Source: Apiotrichum sp. Y4204
Taxonomy: Eukaryota > Basidiomycota > Tremellomycetes > Trichosporonales > Trichosporonaceae
NCBI GenBank assembly: GCA_025531455.1
Contig: JAMYHL010000040.1
Span: 248,001-312,000 of the forward strand
Reading direction: 5' to 3'
Length of the DNA: 64,000 nt
Of the stretch, positions 24,055 to 34,529 are shown piece after piece; position 1 is the first letter of the stretch, and each line of letters starts with the position of its first letter. The notes under the pieces were generated by a model, which was not told the DNA's origin, ran no database searches, and worked only from the letters and a program-made list of their open reading frames with translations. The translations under genes were made by a program, and so were the position numbers.

Positions 24055-25693
24055 CTACATTGAGGTCGTTTGCTGAGCTGCCACAGGTTCAGAGTTTGGC
24101 TGAGCTGCCATAGGTTCAGAGTTTGGGCGGCCATTCGGTGTGTCCGAGGGGGATGTCGTCGCTGTGGCATCGGACGCGGAAGACACAGAGGACGCGGCTT
24201 TGGCGTTGGCAGTTGCATTACCCGCTGGGGTCGCAGCCGGCTTAGCTTGAGTCTCATTGACGACAGGAAGAGTGTATCCTTGAGATTCGAGGGCCGCGCA
24301 AAGGTTGCGGATTTCGCTGCTGCTAAGCTTGCTGAGGTTGCTGGCGAAATGCTGGAGCTGCTCAGGATTGAAGGCCAAGGGCTGCGCGGCCACAGACGGC
24401 GAGGACACCGAGTTGGGCGCGGAGGTAGAACTGCTGTTGTTGAGCACGGGAATATCGCGCCCCGCAAAGCCGTTGACTGTAGATGTGCTGGAGCCAGGAA
24501 CCGTCTCCTTCGGCATCGAGATGTTACCCTCGGGGAGCGAGCGCTTCGCAGATGCCGGAATAGGGGGCGGAAACATCAAGTTTGTGACATGCCGCGTCGT
24601 TGAGGTACCAACTCTCGAGTTTCTGGGCCTTCCTGACGAAGAGGAGCGAGGAGGCACGGGGGAACCTGCAACGCTGGTGCACAGATCGGGCATCGGGCGG
24701 AAACAGGTCGTGATCGATCGAGGGCTAAAGGTTATGATGTGCCAAAGGAAAGTATTTTTGGGAAACAAATATGCACATGCAAAGTCAGGACGAGCACCTA
24801 CGGCGGAACGAATTGAATCTTGCGGTCGGCCAGGCTCTGTGGCAGCCAGTATGAGCAAGCGTGTTGAAGGGATTGCAGTAGTAAGAAGAGGAGCGGTAAG
24901 AGGGACATTTGGGATACAACGGAACGGCAAGCGACAAACAGTTCATCAGGGAGCGTCGTGGGATACAAGTCGTTGTACAGTGATATTGCGCGTATTACGG
25001 TGTGTCCGGTTGGGTGAATTTGTGCGTTGGCCGGCGTCCGATGAAGAATCATGAGACAAGACGAACAAGAGGGAGGGGCAAGACAACAAGATGTAAGAAA
25101 GCAATGTTCAGTTGATCATTTCTGTTGACATTAGTGGTTCAACAAAACAACGCTGCGGCATACCTGCTGGAATGTGACAGATGAGGTGGAGAAGAGCCGG
25201 TCGACTTCAGAGTTGTTCTCGACCTTCTTGGTCTTCGGCACGCCTGGCGGCTTGAGATAGTTGTCGAAGCCCTATTGATGTAGAGTGTTGGGCCAGAGTA
25301 AAGCCGTAGGCAATAGAGTCATCAGTTGTTTCGAAATTGTGTGAATAGATGAACAGATTAATGGAGCGTGACGTAGAACGCCAAGTCAGCCGAGAACAGT
25401 GAGCGCAGTAATACGACCTACCTTGATGATGTTGCCTCCCGAGGCGGCAGTCTCGTCAAGATAGCTGCCCTCAAACGCCCAGATAGACGCCTCTAGATTG
25501 GCCTAAACAAGTTAGTAGTTCCCAGGAATCGAGGGGGCGTAGGCTGAGCTCGACAGGCCGCCGACGTCAACCGCTGTCCACAACACACCAAGTTGGTATC
25601 AATCGTGCGCTTGCGGCGCTGAGCGGCCTCGAGCTCGAGCTTGGCCGCTTCGTTGGCCTTCTTGGCTTCCGCCGAAGGACCGGTCTGTGACAT
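24055..25693 (-). CDS. EAF6: Eaf6, NuA4 histone acetyltransferase subunit
   Basis: Small coiled-coil subunit shared by NuA4 and related acetyltransferase complexes. The start MSQTGPSAEAKKANEAAKL leads into the family core, read across introns: LEASIWAFEGSYLDE, then SGGNIIKGFDNYLKPPG (near 25250-25440), then VDRLFSTSSVTFQQSLADRK. That is the full Eaf6 helix plus the SS-TF motif. An intron of about 320 nt (25165-24850) precedes a 12-codon exon. The long last exon (24055 to about 24670) is Ser/Pro/Ala-rich, contains FNPEQLQHFASNLSKLSSSEI, and exceeds the short tails of budding yeast. It ends in an 18-residue part encoded by a 27-bp tandem duplication. The core assignment is good; the last exon could be questioned without transcripts. 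Confidence 0.85.
24072..24125. repeat. 27-bp tandem duplication in EAF6 tail
   Basis: Two copies (24072-24098 and 24099-24125) differ at one base. They encode a repeated NSEPxAAQP-type nonapeptide near the EAF6 C-terminus. The unit is a multiple of three, so the frame is kept. Confidence 0.85.
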
Positions 25694-26303
25694 TGTGCCG
25701 GCGGTGGAGATACACAAGAGAGTGTGAGGGGAGAACAGAGTGAACTTGAGGGCGGTAGGATATGGAAAGAGGGCAGATACAATGGGCCAAGTGGGTGGAC
25801 AGTCGAGGACAGCTCCGGTGGAGGTCAAGAGTGGAGTGGAGAGCAGGGCGGACCGAAAGGAGAACGCCACGATCTCGGCGATTCGGCGATATGAGATGGT
25901 ACGGGCTTGGCTCCGTCACTGCGCCCCGCCCTGGCAGCCAGTTCTCCTCATAATCTCCACCTGCAAGAATTTGTACGCTCGCGCTACATGGGAGCTCGTC
26001 AGCTAACGGTGCTGACGGCCAATGTACCAATGTGTAACGCGTCCTTGCTCTTTGACCCCCCTATAGACAGCCTGAGCAGCAGCACTTGCATTATGCACAG
26101 TTCGGCAGACGCGTCGCTTGTCGCATTGCGGAAGTTGCACACACGGACAAACAATGGCAGAATTAGTATCGCAACAATAGCACACGACGGTGCATGCAAA
26201 CAACATCCTAACCAGCATCACACGATGACGGGTCTGAGGCATATGATCCATCATACACGACACCCTAGTGCCCTCCTAGTAAGCCCTCTAAGCCTCGACG
26301 CGC
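25694..26303. other. Intergenic EAF6 promoter / RPL17 3' region
   Basis: About 610 bp between two minus-strand genes. The part next to EAF6 is pyrimidine-rich on the minus strand, as expected for its leader. The part next to RPL17 should be its 3' untranslated region. Nothing else was recognised. Confidence 0.5.
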
Positions 26304-27699
26304 TTAAGCCTCGATGGCGGCAACGGTCTTGCCGGTCTTGACGGCGTCAAGGTCCTTGGAGCGAGCGACCTCGGACTGGGGGGTCGAGAGGATGATCTCG
26401 ATGTGGCAGGGGTGGCCCTGGTAGGGGTTGCTAGAAGAGTCAGTTGCCTGATCACGTTGTTTGCTGCACTACGGCAGGTTACTCACATGCGACCGTGGGC
26501 ACGGTAAGTGCGGCGGCGGGTCTTGGGGGCCTGCTGAACAACAATGTTCTTGATGAAGAGGTCCTCAACAGCGAGGTCCTTGGCGTCGGCGTTGGACTCG
26601 GCGTTCTTGAGGAGACGGAGAACGAACTTGACCGACTTGACGGGCCAGCGACCCTTGGTGACCTTGAAGGCCTTGGCCTGGCCAGTGCGGCCCATCGAGC
26701 CGTCGAACCGCCTGTAGGGAATGCACTGCTTCTTCTCCTGAACGTCGCCGAGGTACGCGTAGGCCTTCGAGAGCTTCATGCCTGAGCGGTTAGACCACCA
26801 CTCCGATCATTCTGTGCAGACTGCACAAATCACTCACCCGAGATGGCGGCAGCGACCTCACGAGTGTTCTTGAAGTGGGTGTGGACGTGCTCGCCACGCG
26901 CCTTCGCGAACTTCTCGGGGTTCGAGGCGATGAGGTCACCGGAAGCGTAACGAACCTGATTGTTAGCACTGCGACATCGGAGGGAGCGCCTGGGCTACGC
27001 GCAACGTTGGTCGGAGACAGAGGGAAAACATGGTGGAGAACATCCGGGACTGGACTGCGATACGATGCGGGGATTCGAGGACAGGGCATTTTGAGCGTGG
27101 ACAGGACGTTTATGGGATCGCAGAGACTCGCGCGTTCTTCGCTATCGGCGTAGAGTTCGGCAGCATGTCGCAGTGAAGCGATGTTGGCTGTCGTCGCAGA
27201 GAAGGGTGCTCGAAGTCCAAAACGTGAAACTGGAACGGCGTTGAACCAAGCACTCGTGTGCAGCTCTGTTGCCTCCTGCATTCACGTCGGGCCCCTCGCC
27301 ATACACCTCCGCGTTCGTGGGGAGAAGGTTTGCGATCTGGCGCGAGAGTGTCGGGGGCATCAATTGAACGTTCGCCCAAGAGATTCAACACCCTCATCCG
27401 CTGTCGGTTCTCGCACGCCCAGAGCGCTGAAACGGGTGGTCGGATACTGTCGAGCGCGCCGTCGTATACGTGCAAGCCGAGAATCGCTGGGACGGGAGAG
27501 CAAAGGGGGTCGCCCTCGCCATCCAACACTATCCGCCCGTCGTCCGTTGTCCAGTTCTTCGTCCCTTCCAACATCCTGTTCCAGTCCTAGTCCCGCACAT
27601 CCATTTCTCGCTCCCAGTCCACTCCATTCCCATCTCCGTGCTCTCTCGTCGACCGTCGTCGTTGCGCGCATGCCATCAGCTTGTTCGGGACACTCACCA
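26304..27699 (-). CDS. RPL17: Ribosomal protein uL22 (Rpl17)
   Basis: Large-subunit ribosomal protein lining the nascent-chain exit tunnel. After the first intron the protein reads VRYASGDLIASNPEKFAKAR, HTHFKNTREVAAAISGMKL, SKAYAYLGDVQEKKQCIPYR, then the conserved hairpin VQQAPKTRRRTYRAHGRI and NPYQGHPCHIEIILS. The start is notable. The exon beginning VRYA lacks Met, and the only suitable upstream codon is ATG at 27699-27697, followed at once by a strong donor (GTGAGTG). The first coding exon is therefore just ATG, with a 741-nt intron (27696-26956), far longer than the window's usual introns. Long 5' introns are common in fungal ribosomal protein genes and may regulate expression. Two short introns follow. 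The sequence before the ATG has A-runs on the coding strand. Confidence 0.95.
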
Positions 27700-28527
27700 T
27701 TTTTTTTTTGTTGGATTGCTGGCTGAGAAGAAGACCAGAGACGTCGACGACGGTTTGACAGAGCGAGCAGCACACCGCACACTGCACGCACCACACCGTA
27801 CCTCCGAGCCACCCAACAGCCACCCGCCAACGAGCCAGCGCCAGCCAGAATCCAGCTCCATACAAATTCTGCGGGGTGTAGTGGTCTACCCAGCCCAGCC
27901 CACAGCCCACAGCACGCAGCGACCTCAGTGTGTGTGGGTGCGCAGGGTAGGGCAGTTTCCCCCAGCCACGTGAGCTTTCCATGAACAAACTTTTAATGCC
28001 GTCGGAGTTTTACTTCTGTGGCATTTATGGGCTCTGTGCGGAGATTCATTCTTGTCCGGGAAATCCTGCAAACCGGGAGGCCTAATTAAGCACCAGCTGT
28101 GACCATCCTCGGCCTCTTCCTGTACTCCTGTTGGCCTATTGCCCGAGCTTGGCAGCTTAACAGCTTCAGCTGTGGCGGTACAAAACCGAATTTAGAGTAG
28201 AGATAGTCGGTGACCGACAGCTTGCGTTCAAAGCCGATCGGGCGGGGGGGGGGGGGGGGGCATGATTAGAAGATAAGACTTCTCATCATCGTTCATCACT
28301 GTTATCTGGAGGGGACTGGCTACTACTACTTGGCTATCACTCAACGTGACATATCGTTCGTTGGGTGTGGGGCAGGTCAAAAGTTCACATGCTTGGGGTG
28401 TTATCTACATTCTTCGTGTCCCGCTTTTGTTTCCCCCTCTTGCCAGCATCTCGACTTGATTCACACATCTCTTCTACTACAAATCCTCCCAAATCAGATA
28501 GTGGGCCCCAGGCAATTGTCTACCGAC
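27700..28527. promoter_or_regulatory. RPL17 promoter region and spacer before tRNA-Ser
   Basis: About 830 bp. 27700-28000 lies directly upstream of RPL17 and is C/A-rich. A G17 homopolymer occupies 28244-28260. 28260-28527 contains only short unconvincing frames and leads into the tRNA-Ser gene. No binding-site consensus was identified with confidence. Confidence 0.45.
28244..28260. repeat. G17 homopolymer
   Basis: Seventeen consecutive G residues about 270 bp upstream of tRNA-Ser. The length may not be exact, since such runs are prone to sequencing error. Confidence 0.8.
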
Positions 28528-28681
28528 GGCTGATTGTCCGAGTGGTTAAGGAGCTTCCCTGCTACCAAGCTTAGGAAGTGGGTTATTCAAAATCCTAAGG
28601 GCGCCATAAGGGCGCCAGCCCTTAGGATTTGATCACGCGGAAAGAATATAGCCCGCATGTGTTCGAATCACATGTCAGCCG
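28528..28681 (+). tRNA. tRNA-Ser(GCU) with 8-nt intron and oversized variable region
   Basis: Class II tRNA. Acceptor GGCTGAT (28528-28534) pairs with GTCAGCC (28674-28680) with one G-U, and the discriminator is G (28681), usual for Ser. Then D arm TCC...GGA with A-box GTCCGAGTGGTTAAGG, anticodon stem CTTCC/GGAAG, and loop CTGCTA with anticodon GCT at 28561-28563. An 8-nt intron (28565-28572) sits at the canonical 37/38 site. T arm ATGTG-TTCGAAT-CACAT is intact. The variable region runs 28579-28656, 78 nt instead of roughly 14-20. It has a basal stem GGGTTAT/ATAGCCC and, inside, a perfect 13-bp inverted repeat (28590-28602 with 28618-28630). A T5 tract (28710-28714) can terminate Pol III. It could be a second, ectopic intron, an insertion, or a pseudogene; conserved arms argue against old decay. 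Confidence 0.85.
28590..28630. repeat. Perfect 13-bp hairpin inside the tRNA-Ser variable region
   Basis: Arms AAATCCTAAGGGC and GCCCTTAGGATTT pair perfectly around a 15-nt loop that contains further GGCGCC sequence. It lies wholly within the extra segment of the tRNA variable region, with a 3-nt bulge on the 5' side and a 17-nt bulge on the 3' side. Confidence 0.9.
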
Positions 28682-29256
28682 AGAGGAGCCACAATTGCCC
28701 TGTGGTCTCTTTTTCAATGCCCGGGCCGTAAACCCGCGACTTCTGACGGCCTGACGATCTGATCGCGTCTGATCACGTCCGAAGTACCGAAGTGCTGCGC
28801 GTGGCTTGCAAGCGCGGTGGGCCCCGTTGGCCGTCGGCGTTCGCGCGTTGACCTTGATTCTTATGAAGGAGAAGGGGGAAAGGGGGAGTGGCGTCGGTGA
28901 AGGTTTTATACTGGAAATAGCGTGATCGGCGTGAGTTGTCGCTCGTCCGTCGCTAGCGCGTGGCTTTTCAGTGACGGTCTCGGCGATCGGCCATCCGGGG
29001 CGGAGCTCATTCAACGAGGGAAGCCCAAGAGGTCCTCACTCAATCCGGATAGGTCAGATCTGAACCATTCCTGAACGTTAGCTTGGGTATGGCTCGCTCC
29101 GTTGGAACTTGCGATGTCTCGAGCTCGGCGGCCGACTATCCGCCGCGCCCATCCCCGCGTCCCCGAGGCCCGTCTTCATGGTTCCGCACGGTCGGGGAAA
29201 GCCCTGGATAGCTCGCACCGACAAAAGAGAAGCTCTAGGTCAATCGGAGCACGCTC

Positions 29257-29334
29257 TACATCGTAAGGGAGTCGAACCCCTGCCGCGTCGAGGCTGCATG
29301 GCAACGACGCATGATACCGTTTCACCAACGATGT
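29257..29334 (-). tRNA. tRNA-Gly(GCC) with 7-nt intron
   Basis: On the minus strand, acceptor ACATCGT pairs fully with ACGATGT, and the discriminator is A. D arm GTGA/TCAT encloses AACGGTA, the anticodon stem is CGTCG/CGACG, and the loop is TTGCCA...T with anticodon GCC, as in other fungal tRNA-Gly. A 7-nt intron (29292-29298) sits at position 37/38. The T arm is AGGGG-TTCGACT-CCCTT with one G-U. A T4 run on the minus strand (29226-29223) lies about 30 nt downstream as a possible Pol III terminator. All arms fold, so the gene looks functional. Confidence 0.9.
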
Positions 29335-29630
29335 GGATGAAAGCGCGCTGGGAGTGTCCAACAATCGGAGACACAAAATGTTGTAGAAACAGCACGGTTG
29401 ATCGTGTTTGTTGACAATAATGAAGTGCCTGCCCAGCCAGCTGTATGCAACCTTACCTAGCACTGCCGCCCGGAAGTAGGCCGACGGGCTTATCATGTGA
29501 CGTTATAGAATCCATACAAGAACATAAAGTGGACGCAGCGAGCCATGTTTGTCTCAATCGACTCGCCTCAACGTTCCACTCACTCACTTGCTGCTCACCA
29601 TCGCCTCTGACTAGTCGATTAGCCGCCACC
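29335..29630. promoter_or_regulatory. Upstream region of DUF4267-like gene
   Basis: About 300 bp between the 5' end of tRNA-Gly and the next plus-strand gene. It ends in GCCGCCACCATGG around the ATG at 29631, an exact match to the optimal Kozak context. No other element was recognised. Confidence 0.5.
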
Positions 29631-30134
29631 ATGGCCTCGCCCCCGACGATCATCAACAACCCTGTCACGGACCAGCCCGTGGCGCTGTGGCGCCCCGCTT
29701 GTGCTGTTATCGGCCTCTTCTTCTCGACTTCGATTCGCGGTCTGATTGATCCTGTTGCTGGTGAGTATTGCTGGAGATGGGATCAGCCGTCGATCAATGA
29801 GCCAAAGTGCCATTTGCTTTGCTGCTTCAAAACACCGTTGCTCACCGCAGGCGCCCACTTCTTCGGCCTGAAACAGGCTGGCCGTGCCGAGTCCGTCTTC
29901 TACCGCGGCCTGGCGGGCCGCAACATCTCCATGTCCATCTGCATCTTCACGTTCATTGCAACGGGACAGCGGCGTGCGCTGGGAACATTCCTCTGCAGCT
30001 TCACATTCGCAGCGTTCGCCGATCTGTGGCTCGTGCTCACCGCGCCCGGCGTGCCAGGCGCTTTTATACTCTTCCACCTAGCGAAACCATTCATCCTCGG
30101 TATTGCGGGGACAAAGCTCCTCGACTACTGGTAG
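29631..30134 (+). CDS. Small four-helix membrane protein, DUF4267-like
   Basis: About 130-residue integral membrane protein. One intron is removed between DPVA and GAHFFGLKQ (about 29761-29850), giving MASPPTIINNPVTDQP, then hydrophobic helices near WRPACAVIGLFFSTSIRGL, ISMSICIFTFIATGQ, ALGTFLCSFTFAAFADLWLV and FILFHLAKPFILGIAG, ending LLDYW. The order GLxxP, GRNI, and an Asp in the third helix resembles DUF4267 proteins, which have no known function. The start has a perfect Kozak context. The next gene follows on the same strand after about 255 bp. The function is unknown. Confidence 0.65.
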   Translation: MASPPTIINNPVTDQPVALWRPACAVIGLFFSTSIRGLIDPVAGEYCWRWDQPSINEPKCHLLCCFKTPLLTAGAHFFGLKQAGRAESVFYRGLAGRNISMSICIFTFIATGQRRALGTFLCSFTFAAFADLWLVLTAPGVPGAFILFHLAKPFILGIAGTKLLDYW

Positions 30135-30389
30135 CGAGAAGAAAAGGGAATGCGAGAATGTATGCGTGCTTGCTGTTCTTGAGGACCAAGTTGAGGATGC
30201 CAGTGGGTGTGATTCTCCAGACACGGAATGTCACCAGACCAATGGATGCTGATGGCGATGACGTCACGAGTAATCTTCCGATTTTTAGCCTTCATTCTCG
30301 CAGAAAAAGTTGTAGCTCCTCAGACGACTAGAGGCTACGAATCCTCATCTGCTCACATCCTCTCGATTCACAGGTGCACATTTCACAAG

Positions 30390-31311
30390 ATGCCCACCCT
30401 CGACCCGTCCCGCCAACCCGAGACCGCGACGTACGCGCAGCAGGAGGCCGAAGAGGTCGCGTCTCAGGCAGCTGGCCTACCCCCGGCGCTCCCTCCCGAT
30501 GTACTCGGCGCGGTCTCAGACCCCGGCTCGAGTGCGGCCGTGAACACTGGCCTGGAGACAGCATTCACGCCACGCCCGTACCGCGTCGGACTGACTGACC
30601 ATCCGGATCTGTGCCCCGACTCCGAGACGCTTCTTGTCTTCCGCGAGACCGACTCGTTCTTTGCTGGATCGGACTACGAGCTCAAGGATTCCGAGGGCGA
30701 GGTCGTCATTCGCGTACTGGCGCACCGGATATCGCTACATGACACGAAAGGTTTGTGATGGGTGGGGCTTAAGGCAGGTCAAGAGACGATTATGCTGACG
30801 CCGTACTTGTTTTTACATTCTGACCTGCCTTTGCTTTCTATTTTAGACATCGAGTCTGCCGACGGCGACAAGCTGTTCATTCTGAAGAACAAACTCATGT
30901 CTTTACAGAGAACATTCGAGGGCGAGTCCAATGATGGGAAGAAGCTGTTTGAGATCGGACATGCGGCCGGGGGCGGTATGGAGTGCACATTCGCAAATCT
31001 TGCGCTCGCAAAAGACCAAAACGCCGTCGGCGCTCAATGGGCAGTGAAGATAGCCCTGCGCGGCAACTTTCACGACGGAATGGGTGACCTAGTATTTGAC
31101 CATGCTGGCGAGAAGACTGTTGTAGCGCAGGTGCGCCACAGCTTGGTTGAAGGGCAGGCCATTGTGAAGGATTCTCAGGCTGTGAGTGTGCGTGTCCACA
31201 GGCGCTAATTTGCAGTATTTCGTCAAGGTCGCAGCTGGGGTCGATCTGGCCCTCATCGGCACGATATGCCTGTGCTTTGACCAACTCCGCGAGGGCAAGG
31301 GCAGCCGGTAG
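30390..31311 (+). CDS. LURP-one-related / tubby C-terminal-like protein
   Basis: Protein of about 245 residues with the LOR (LURP-one-related, DUF567) beta-barrel fold, structurally similar to tubby and phospholipid scramblases. The N-terminus is acidic and Pro/Ala-rich. The fold begins ETLLVFRETDSFFAGSDYEL and continues, after an intron (about 30752-30846), as DGDKLFILKNKLMSLQRTFEG. It ends, after a second intron (31182-31216), in AYFVKVAAGVDLALIGTICL, the C-terminal hydrophobic helix threaded through the barrel in this family. The start ATG at 30390 is the first in the frame after an intergenic stretch rich in stops. No catalytic residues are known for the family. Role unknown. Confidence 0.75.
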
Positions 31312-31973
31312 TGGAGCAGGCATTAGTACTCGGCGTTGTTCAGGTGTATGTGCTTGTGCGAGGCTATCTCACAAGCCTTTCCATTCATCTAGAGGCATGA
31401 ATGCATCCTCTTTCTAGCATGCCGTTCACGCGGGAAGACGCCAGCGCAGCTCGTTCAGCTCACCGGGTGGCAACCGGCGCATTCCGATTGCAGTGGCGCT
31501 TGTCATTCGGGGATCAGCTAGGGCCATCACGGGCAAGGCCTCCTCCGAAACGGTCGGCGCCAAGGGCCCCATCGGGCGTTGTTGGCGTAACGAGCTTCCA
31601 ATATTGTAGTTTCCCCGGCACGTAAGCGTTGGATGAATATGCAGTTGCGACGTTCTCAAAGCCCTGCAGAGGATCTGGCCTGGCATTATCCTTGATGTTG
31701 CGATGTTGTTGACTGACCCACGTGAGTTCGGCCTGGATGGTGCGCGGCATTCGGTTTTGGCGCCCCCCGGACATGACCGCAAGACATCACAGCGGAAGGA
31801 AGTGCTGAAGCTGCCAAGCTGGTCAGCAAGGGTGATCAAGACTTGTCAGAGCATGTCAGATGATCAGTGTCACGATCAGTAATCAATACCCGCTTGGAGA
31901 TGGCCTGGTCTAGCTGTCTTATAACGGGGGAGCGAGCTCGAGCGAGAGAGACCATGACTCACAACCCACAATC
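31312..31973. other. Intergenic region, no gene seen
   Basis: About 660 bp between two plus-strand genes. A 137-codon minus-strand frame at 31426-31839 has no recognisable domain and biased composition. The last 100 bp should be promoter and leader of the acyl-CoA ligase. Confidence 0.5.
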
Positions 31974-34529
31974 ATGCTCATTCAGTTCTCCCTCGATAAC
32001 AATGTTGCTGACAACGCTCGAAAGCAACCGACCATCGCTGAATGTGAGTTAGGTTGAGGAGTGAGGGGGTAGCAATGTGGTGGCCATGGCAATCCGTGCT
32101 GGATGACAAGGAAGTGTATAGCGGAAGGAAGGAGGATGACCGGTCACTTGCTGGCCCGAGGCCGCTCCCATCTCTGTGCTGACTTTGAAGGCGACGCGCA
32201 GTTTATCCGTCCGGGAACCTTGTTCGAGATGGACATCGAAGAGGTCAACGGGCGCAAGTACAAGGTGTGGAAGCATGTACGTACCGTCGCGTCACAGCGG
32301 CAGCTTTGGGTTGCGGCATCTGGAGCTCTTGGCTTTCGAGTGGTGCATTAACTCACAGGGCCACCGAACCATCCGGCCCTACCTTCTGGAATGCATGAAC
32401 AAGTGGGCCGACCGCGTCTTTATCAACGCACCTCGCGACGAGCCGTATTCCAAGGACGAGCGCTTCGACTACACGTTCGCTGAGGTGCATGTTCGTTCCG
32501 TCCGCCTGGCGGCGTGGCTGTATGCGCGGGGCGTGAGGATGGGCACGCGCGTCGGGCTGATGGGCTTCAACAGTGTTGAGTGAGTGGGAGCCACGAGAGC
32601 GTGACAGTATTTGCCGCGCCAGAAGCGACTGGCAGCTAGAGCTGACTTCCTAGATGGGTTCAGACGTACGTCGCGATCAACCTCCTTGGTGCGGTGCCCG
32701 TCATCGTCAACGCGTGGGTGCAGCCCGACAGCCTCAAGCACTGCCTGTGTCTTGCGCGCCCCTCTCTCGTCCTGGCCGACGCCAGGTCTGCGGACGCCGT
32801 TGTTCCCTTTGCGGGTGATCTCGCCGCTGCTGGCGTTAATGAGGTATGCTGACTGAGAGGATTGGGGACTGACGGCAGATCCTCGCCTGGTCGCCGACTT
32901 CGCATCTAGAGAATAAGAACCTCCCCGTAAGTGATTGCGAGTTCATAATCTAACGACAGTGGATCGACTACGCTAATCTCCCCGCCTCCCCCGAGGACAT
33001 TCTCGCTGTTGTCTCTGGGGCGGGTCTCGAAACTCTCGGTCCCCACAGCCCCGGTGCCATTTTCTTTACGTCTGGCACGACGGGCCTGCCGAAGGGCGTC
33101 CCCATCTCCCAGAGCTCTATCCTGCAAAACCTCAAGTCTGGCCAGTCGAGTGAGCTTCGGACACGTAGCTGAGAAGCATTTCTAACTTGTTCAGGTGCGA
33201 TACGCGCGGGACTGCGCGCTGGCGCACCCCTTGACATGGCTCTGAAGATGGTGGTTGGCGGGAGTGTGGACCAGGTGCGCAGCCTGCACGCCGTCCCCCT
33301 CTTCCACATTACGGGATGCGGCCTGATGGTGCTCGCATTCAATGAGGGGCGGAGACTCCACTTCATGCGCAAGTGGAGCATCAACGATGCCGTTTCGCTT
33401 CTTGTCAAGTACCAGATTAGCTCTATTGGAGGGTGAGTGTACAACGTAATCCGCAACTCACAGCAGTGTTCCGACAATCGCGTCGTCCATTATCCAGTCG
33501 CCTCTGCTTCCCAAGGACTTCCAGCTCGGCTCGGCGTCGTACGGCGGTGCGGCCCCGCCAGCCCGTCTCGCGCAAGACATGAAGGAGCGCTTCCCACAAA
33601 TTATTCTGTAAGTGAAGACATTCCACAGTCCTGACAACAGCGGCCACGCGTGGGGCATGACCGAAGTGGGCGGCCTGATCACCTCTTTCATGGGCCAAGA
33701 CTACGTGGATCGCGTGGGTGCACATAGACGTCGCAGCTGACATGTAGCCAAAGAGCTGTGGCCCGCCGGTCCCGGCGGTCGAAGTCCGCGTCGTCGATCT
33801 CGAGACGCACAAGCCCGTCCCGCCTGGCACGGTCGGCATGCTTGAGATCCGCGGATACAGTCTCCTTCAGGGGTACCTCGACGACCCCGTGGCAACAGCC
33901 AAGTCCTTTGACAAAGATGGATGGTTCGAGACTGGTGATGCCGGCTACATTGACAAAGACGGCTTTGTCTACGTCTCAGACCGCAGTGAGTGGAACGGAG
34001 GAAGCGGAAGTCGGATCGCGCTGACAGTCAGTCAAGGACATTATCATCCGCGGTGGCGAGAATGTACGTCCAGACGATATGGAAAACACAATCAGTGCTG
34101 AAGCCAGATCTCGTCCGAGGAGGTAGAGAACGCAGTGTACCTCGACGACCGCGTCGCCGAGGCGGCATCGGTCCCGGTTCCCGACGACCGGCTGGGTGAG
34201 CTCGTCGCCGTTGCCGTGAGCCTCAAGCCGGGCAAGAGCGCCACCCCTGACGACATCATTGCCGCGGTTGCCCCCAGGTGCGTGTTGGGTTCCTTGGCAG
34301 GCAAACCGGACAGACAGGCTGACGGCAGGCTGCGGCGTGAGGCGCGGCCTACGTTTGTCTGGGTCTCGAATGACGTTCTTCGTGAGTATCTGGGAGTTGT
34401 CCACCTGCAACATTTGAGAGCTGACTGACGGCAGCGATGAACGCCAACGGCAAGTTCATCAAGGCCGAGATCAAGAGGATTGTTGGCGATCTCTACCAGC
34501 AGCATCTGTCGCGCCAGTCCAAGTTGTGA
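31974..34529 (+). CDS. Peroxisomal acyl-CoA ligase (AMP-binding, ends SKL)
   Basis: ATP-dependent ligase that activates a carboxylic acid through an acyl-adenylate. Motifs are in order: phosphate-binding loop FFTSGTTGLPKGVP (near 33061), LFHITGCGLMVL (near 33300), SYGGAAPPARLAQDM, HAWGMTEVGG (near 33645), WFETGDAGYIDKDGFVYVSDR (33922-33987), and IIIRGGENISSEEVE, ending PMNANGKFIKAEIKR with the catalytic Lys of the mobile C-domain. About nine introns. The first exon (31974-32043) was picked because joining it to 32191 restores the frame and gives PTIAECDAQFIRPGTLFEMD, which fits relatives. The last residues are SKL, a canonical PTS1, so a peroxisomal enzyme is expected. The substrate (medium, long or aromatic acid) cannot be read by eye. 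It converges on a hydrolase ending AKL. Confidence 0.9.

Noticed and set aside
31426..31839. 137-codon minus-strand frame between the LOR gene and the acyl-CoA ligase
   Set aside because: No domain or homology I recognise and no leader-like sequence before it.
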